DNA of 64,000 nt from Xestospongia muta (Eukaryota > Porifera > Demospongiae > Haplosclerida > Petrosiidae), in contig OY848917.1 in NCBI GenBank assembly GCA_963693285.1, forward strand, positions 33,429,245-33,493,244. The letters are read 5' to 3'. Both the position numbers and the translations under genes were made by a program. Under the pieces are notes generated by a model. It searched no databases. It worked only from the letters and a program-made list of their open reading frames with translations, and was not told where the DNA came from. Positions 61,081 through 64,000 of the stretch are shown piece by piece. How positions within the stretch are numbered: the stretch's first letter is position 1; every line of letters starts with the position of its first letter.

Positions 61081-61912
61081 CTATACAGTGTTTGCTTTTT
61101 GAAATTGAGAACATGTCTGAGACTGAGAATGTGTCCGAGACTGAGTACTAGAGGCTACATAATTATACCAATAATTAATATAAAAGATAACAGACAAACT
61201 GACCTTTTAAAGACTTGACAGCTGTTGCCTTTTGAAATTGAGAACATGTCTGAGACTGTGTACTAGAGGCTAAATTATTATACCAATGAATAATATAAAA
61301 AATAACAGACAAACTGACCTAATGGAGACTTGACTGTAATTGCTTTTTGAGACTAAGAATGTGTCCGAGGCTGAGTACTAGAGGCTAGATAATTATACCA
61401 ATGAATAATATAAAAGATAACAAATAAACCAACCAATTGAAGAGTTGACTGCGGTTGCCTTTTGAGACTGAGAACGTCTCCGAGGGTGAGTACTAAAGGC
61501 TAGTTAATATACCAATGAATAATATAAAAGATAACAGACAAACTGACCTATTGGAGACTTGACAGTGGTTGCCTTTTGAGATTGAGAATGTGTCTGAGGC
61601 TGAGAACTAGATGCTAAATTATTATACCAATGAATTTTATAAATGATAACAGACAAACAGACCTATTGGAGACTTGGAGATACCTGCAGCACCTGATGTC
61701 CGAGACTGAGTACTAGAGGCTAGATTATTATACCAATGAATAATAGAAAAGATAACAGGTACACTGACCTATTGGAGAGTTGACAGTGGTTGCCTTTGAG
61801 ATTGGGAATGTGTCTGAGACTGAGTACTAGAGGCTAGATTATTATACCAATAAATAATATAAAAGATAACAGACAAACTAATCTATTGGAGACTTAGAGA
61901 TACCTGCAGCAC
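61081..61912 (-). CDS. Array of 66-nt microexons encoding Ser/Thr/Gln-rich 22-residue repeats (3' end of an unknown gene)
   Basis: Minus-strand exons, all starting with acceptor ..tag and ending in phase 1: 61883-61912 (donor GT lost), 61769-61833, 61663-61719, 61548-61613, 61434-61499, 61319-61384, 61204-61269, and a terminal exon 61081-61154 ending in TAG. Unit length is about 115 bp: a 66-nt exon plus an intron near 49 nt with gtcagt donors. Typical translation: SSTQSQTHSQSQ then KATTVKSPIG. Because each exon is symmetric (phase 1-1), any subset can be spliced in frame. Oddities: exon 61319 carries an in-frame TAG, 61769 has lost one base, 61663 is a 57-nt variant (TSGAAGISKSPI). Function unknown; the S/TQ dipeptides could be kinase sites (inference). 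An AATAAA-like signal lies near 60890. Confidence 0.55.
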
Positions 61913-62104
61913 CTGATGTGGTATATATACTAATTGAATGAATTAACTATATAGCTTTATTTAAACTGTTCTTAAGCTCTTTTAGTATTGTAAAGAATGA
62001 GCAACCTAATTGCAATATAATATAACAATATCTTCATTGATACTAGTTGAAAAGGTGCTAGACTTAAGAAGAATTATATTTACCTCCATGAATACTTCAA
62101 TGGT

Positions 62105-62460
62105 CCAAATGAACCTTTATGACTTTATCTAGAGGTTGGGTTTCACGTGATAAATGTGGGATAGACAAAAATGATCACTTTCTCTTCTGTCGCCTATTGA
62201 TTACTGAAGGATTATAGTGTGAAGAATGACCATCATGTAGAAGTAGAATTGGTCATGTAGCTGGAGCATGGGACAAAAAATAATGGACAAACCATAAATC
62301 AAATAGTTCACTACTGATCCACCCCGAATCTGAGATACCATACATTCTCTGTCAACCATTGCTTGTTTCAGACACTTTTGGTCAAATATTATAAAGGGTG
62401 GCATGCAATATCTAGTGGTGTTACATAATGCAAGACTGTAATCTGTGTTTTTTTCTGGTT
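62105..62460 (-). pseudogene. pogo/Tigger-type DDE transposase fragment
   Basis: Minus strand: MPPFIIFDQKCLKQAM at about 62404 (cf. the PPFIIF-GK-- block of Tigger transposases). In a second frame come HAPAT-PILLLHDGHSSHY (the second catalytic Asp block) and IPHLSRETQPLDK (cf. PPHTTH-TQPLD). Stops and frame changes show decay. Only the C-terminal half of the DDE domain remains, and no terminal repeats were found. It sits just upstream of the microexon array. Confidence 0.7.
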
Positions 62461-62712
62461 GTTAGTACTCTTCTGCTCCTTGTCTCAAAGACAATTCACA
62501 CTCAACCACTAATGCACCCATTCTGAGTTCGTGGAAGTCCAAGTTTTATATTTTAGAGGTCAAGCAAAACAAGATTGTGGATTGTCATGCATAAACCTGA
62601 TGAATAAAGTACACACCCACCACCACTAAGAGGAACTGATTTACTTGCCATTTGAAGGGAAACAAAGACTACAGATAAGTATGTCAATGATAGATAAATA
62701 ACTTACACAACT

Positions 62713-62900
62713 TACTTATCAGAGATTTGGAAGTAGCTGCCTTGAGATATTGAGAATGTGTTTAAAAGAGAGTTCCTAAGTTAAAGTGACACACTAAATG
62801 CATAACAATATCAATGGATAATACAAATGGAAACTGACCTATTGGAAACTTGACAGCGTTTGCTGCATTAAGGACTAGTACTTGGTCCACCCAGTTTGTC
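62713..62900 (-). other. Outlying relatives of the microexon units
   Basis: About 62718-62775 reads THSQYLKAATSKSLI on the minus strand, and about 62840-62900 reads NAANAVKFPI before a gtcagt donor. Both resemble the end of the 22-residue repeat (KATTVKSPI). The 62.84 kb piece has a good donor and may be an upstream exon of the same gene; the 62.72 kb piece has a stop just before the match. Confidence 0.3.
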
Positions 62901-64000
62901 CTTAAAATAGTAACATACACTTGTAGATCTCATTGGGTTTGCCAAGGGTTTAGAAATAGAATGAAACGACATCTGACAATGACATTATACATGCTATGCT
63001 TGTACAGCTTAGCCTTAGATTTAGATGTAGAACGTTTATAAACTAAACCCATACCTAGCAGCATTATATGTCATCCCTAACAGCAATCACACATACTTAA
63101 GTATTTCTTACTCTAACACAAGGTAATACAAAACCATAGCAGTACACATTTGCAAGTATCAAACCTTCCAACTAATGATCAAAATAAATATCAATGCATT
63201 ACTATTGTTCACTGCAAAATATTTAGTGAATTTTGCAAACTTATAAATTGTACTGTATTATGATGAGAGTGATAGGAAATTTGTGAAAATTTCCATTTAC
63301 AAATGCTCCTAAAGATACTATTCATGAAAACAATCTTCCACTATCCTGCTGTAATCCTATCAGTGCGGGTCAACACCATACTAAAAGTGCTGTTGTACTA
63401 AAATGTTACTAATAAGTTAAAGAGGGAAAGCCCCAGGCTATATTAATATGAAAGCTGTAACTTGCTGTGTACTTTTTGGTTTCTAATGAGAACCACTACA
63501 AAAAGTGAAATGATTTTAACTTATGATTTCTCCACAGCTGCAACTCTAATAAAGTTCTCCAGTTTGTTTAACCATACTAGAGAACACTATCAATACCATT
63601 TTAGCACAGTAGTACTGGCATTATAGGTCATGTGACATACCACAAATAAATCTATTGAGTATCTAATCTTATTGTACCTTTCAGAATGGCTGCAATAACA
63701 ACGTTTAGTAGTCTTGACTGAGTTCTTACTTTGACAAGTGCAAATGTGGTTGGATAATCATAGCTGCTCCTACTTAGCTGTGATTCTGTCTTATCTATGG
63801 TAACATTAAAATACTTACCCTATGTGCAAGTCTTCTTAACGCTGAATTATCCAATAATGAGTAGAATCATTTAAAGTGTTTCCATTTGTCTTGTTGGGAG
63901 TATTCCTAATTACTTTTTTGGCTACTATCACTAAAGATTAAAAATAACATTTATTGTTATATATTTCAACCACACACTATTAGTACTGTTTGATGTTGTA
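62901..64000. other. No recognised feature
   Basis: AT-rich sequence. A gtaagt donor on the minus strand near 63815 follows a short open stretch (SALRRLAH), but no acceptor or motif supports an exon. Upstream exons of the microexon gene may lie here or beyond the window. Confidence 0.3.

Overview
The window is AT-rich, intron-rich eukaryotic DNA. Exons are short (24 to 569 nt), introns carry clear GT..AG signals and can be under 60 nt, and there are many decayed transposable elements. The gene content (a HECT ubiquitin ligase of the G2E3-like type, a very long ankyrin-repeat gene, and remnants of LINE, Ty3/Gypsy, pogo/Tigger, hAT-like and TNP2-type elements) fits an invertebrate animal. A demosponge is my best guess, by inference only. 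No bacterial operons, tRNA, rRNA or CRISPR arrays were seen.

Region 1 (1-11.45 kb): three copies of one HECT-ligase locus. Copy 1 (plus strand) runs into a 200-N gap at 2768-2967. Copy 2 (plus strand) follows the gap at an offset of about 2989 bp and reaches its stop codon at 7012. Copy 3 is inverted (7569-11440), so copies 2 and 3 form a large imperfect palindrome. Copy 2 has the catalytic-cysteine exon but carries a 1-nt insertion. Copy 3 has an 8-nt deletion and lacks the catalytic Cys, because its last exon ends where an HTH/integrase-like fragment begins. The family also has a small C2HC (UBZ-like) zinc finger on its own 83-nt exon.

Region 2 (11.5-14.6 kb): a decayed copy of the HECT upstream region, a degenerate LINE reverse transcriptase (minus strand), an (AAC/AAT)n stretch and a 42-bp minisatellite.

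Region 3 (14.9-47.4 kb, minus strand): one giant ankyrin gene. Its start codon is at 47381 and at least 34 further coding modules lie downstream, almost every one a separate phase-0 exon of 99 nt (33 residues, one ankyrin repeat). The exons multiplied at several scales: four copies at a 180-bp period (14.9-15.5 kb), arrays of a roughly 849-bp exon-plus-intron unit (24.7-41.9 kb), a higher-order block repeated three times with losses, and an older pair at 45.2/46.7 kb. Several modules are broken. An 880-bp pogo/Tigger-type element lies in an intron, and an 867-bp inverted-repeat element sits about 150 bp upstream of the start codon.

Region 4 (47.5-58.6 kb): a transposon graveyard. It holds the 867-bp element, a second LINE RT, a collapsed Ty3/Gypsy element (gag zinc knuckles, protease/RT scraps), a TNP2-type (CACTA-like) transposase remnant next to a ~143-bp minisatellite, and two hAT-like elements with recognisable termini.

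Region 5 (58.6-64 kb): a 97-bp tandem repeat, a possible death-domain exon fragment, and a minus-strand array of tiny 66-nt exons separated by ~49-nt introns that encodes Ser/Thr/Gln-rich 22-residue repeats and ends in a stop codon. A pogo-type DDE transposase fragment lies beside it. The rest shows no recognisable gene.
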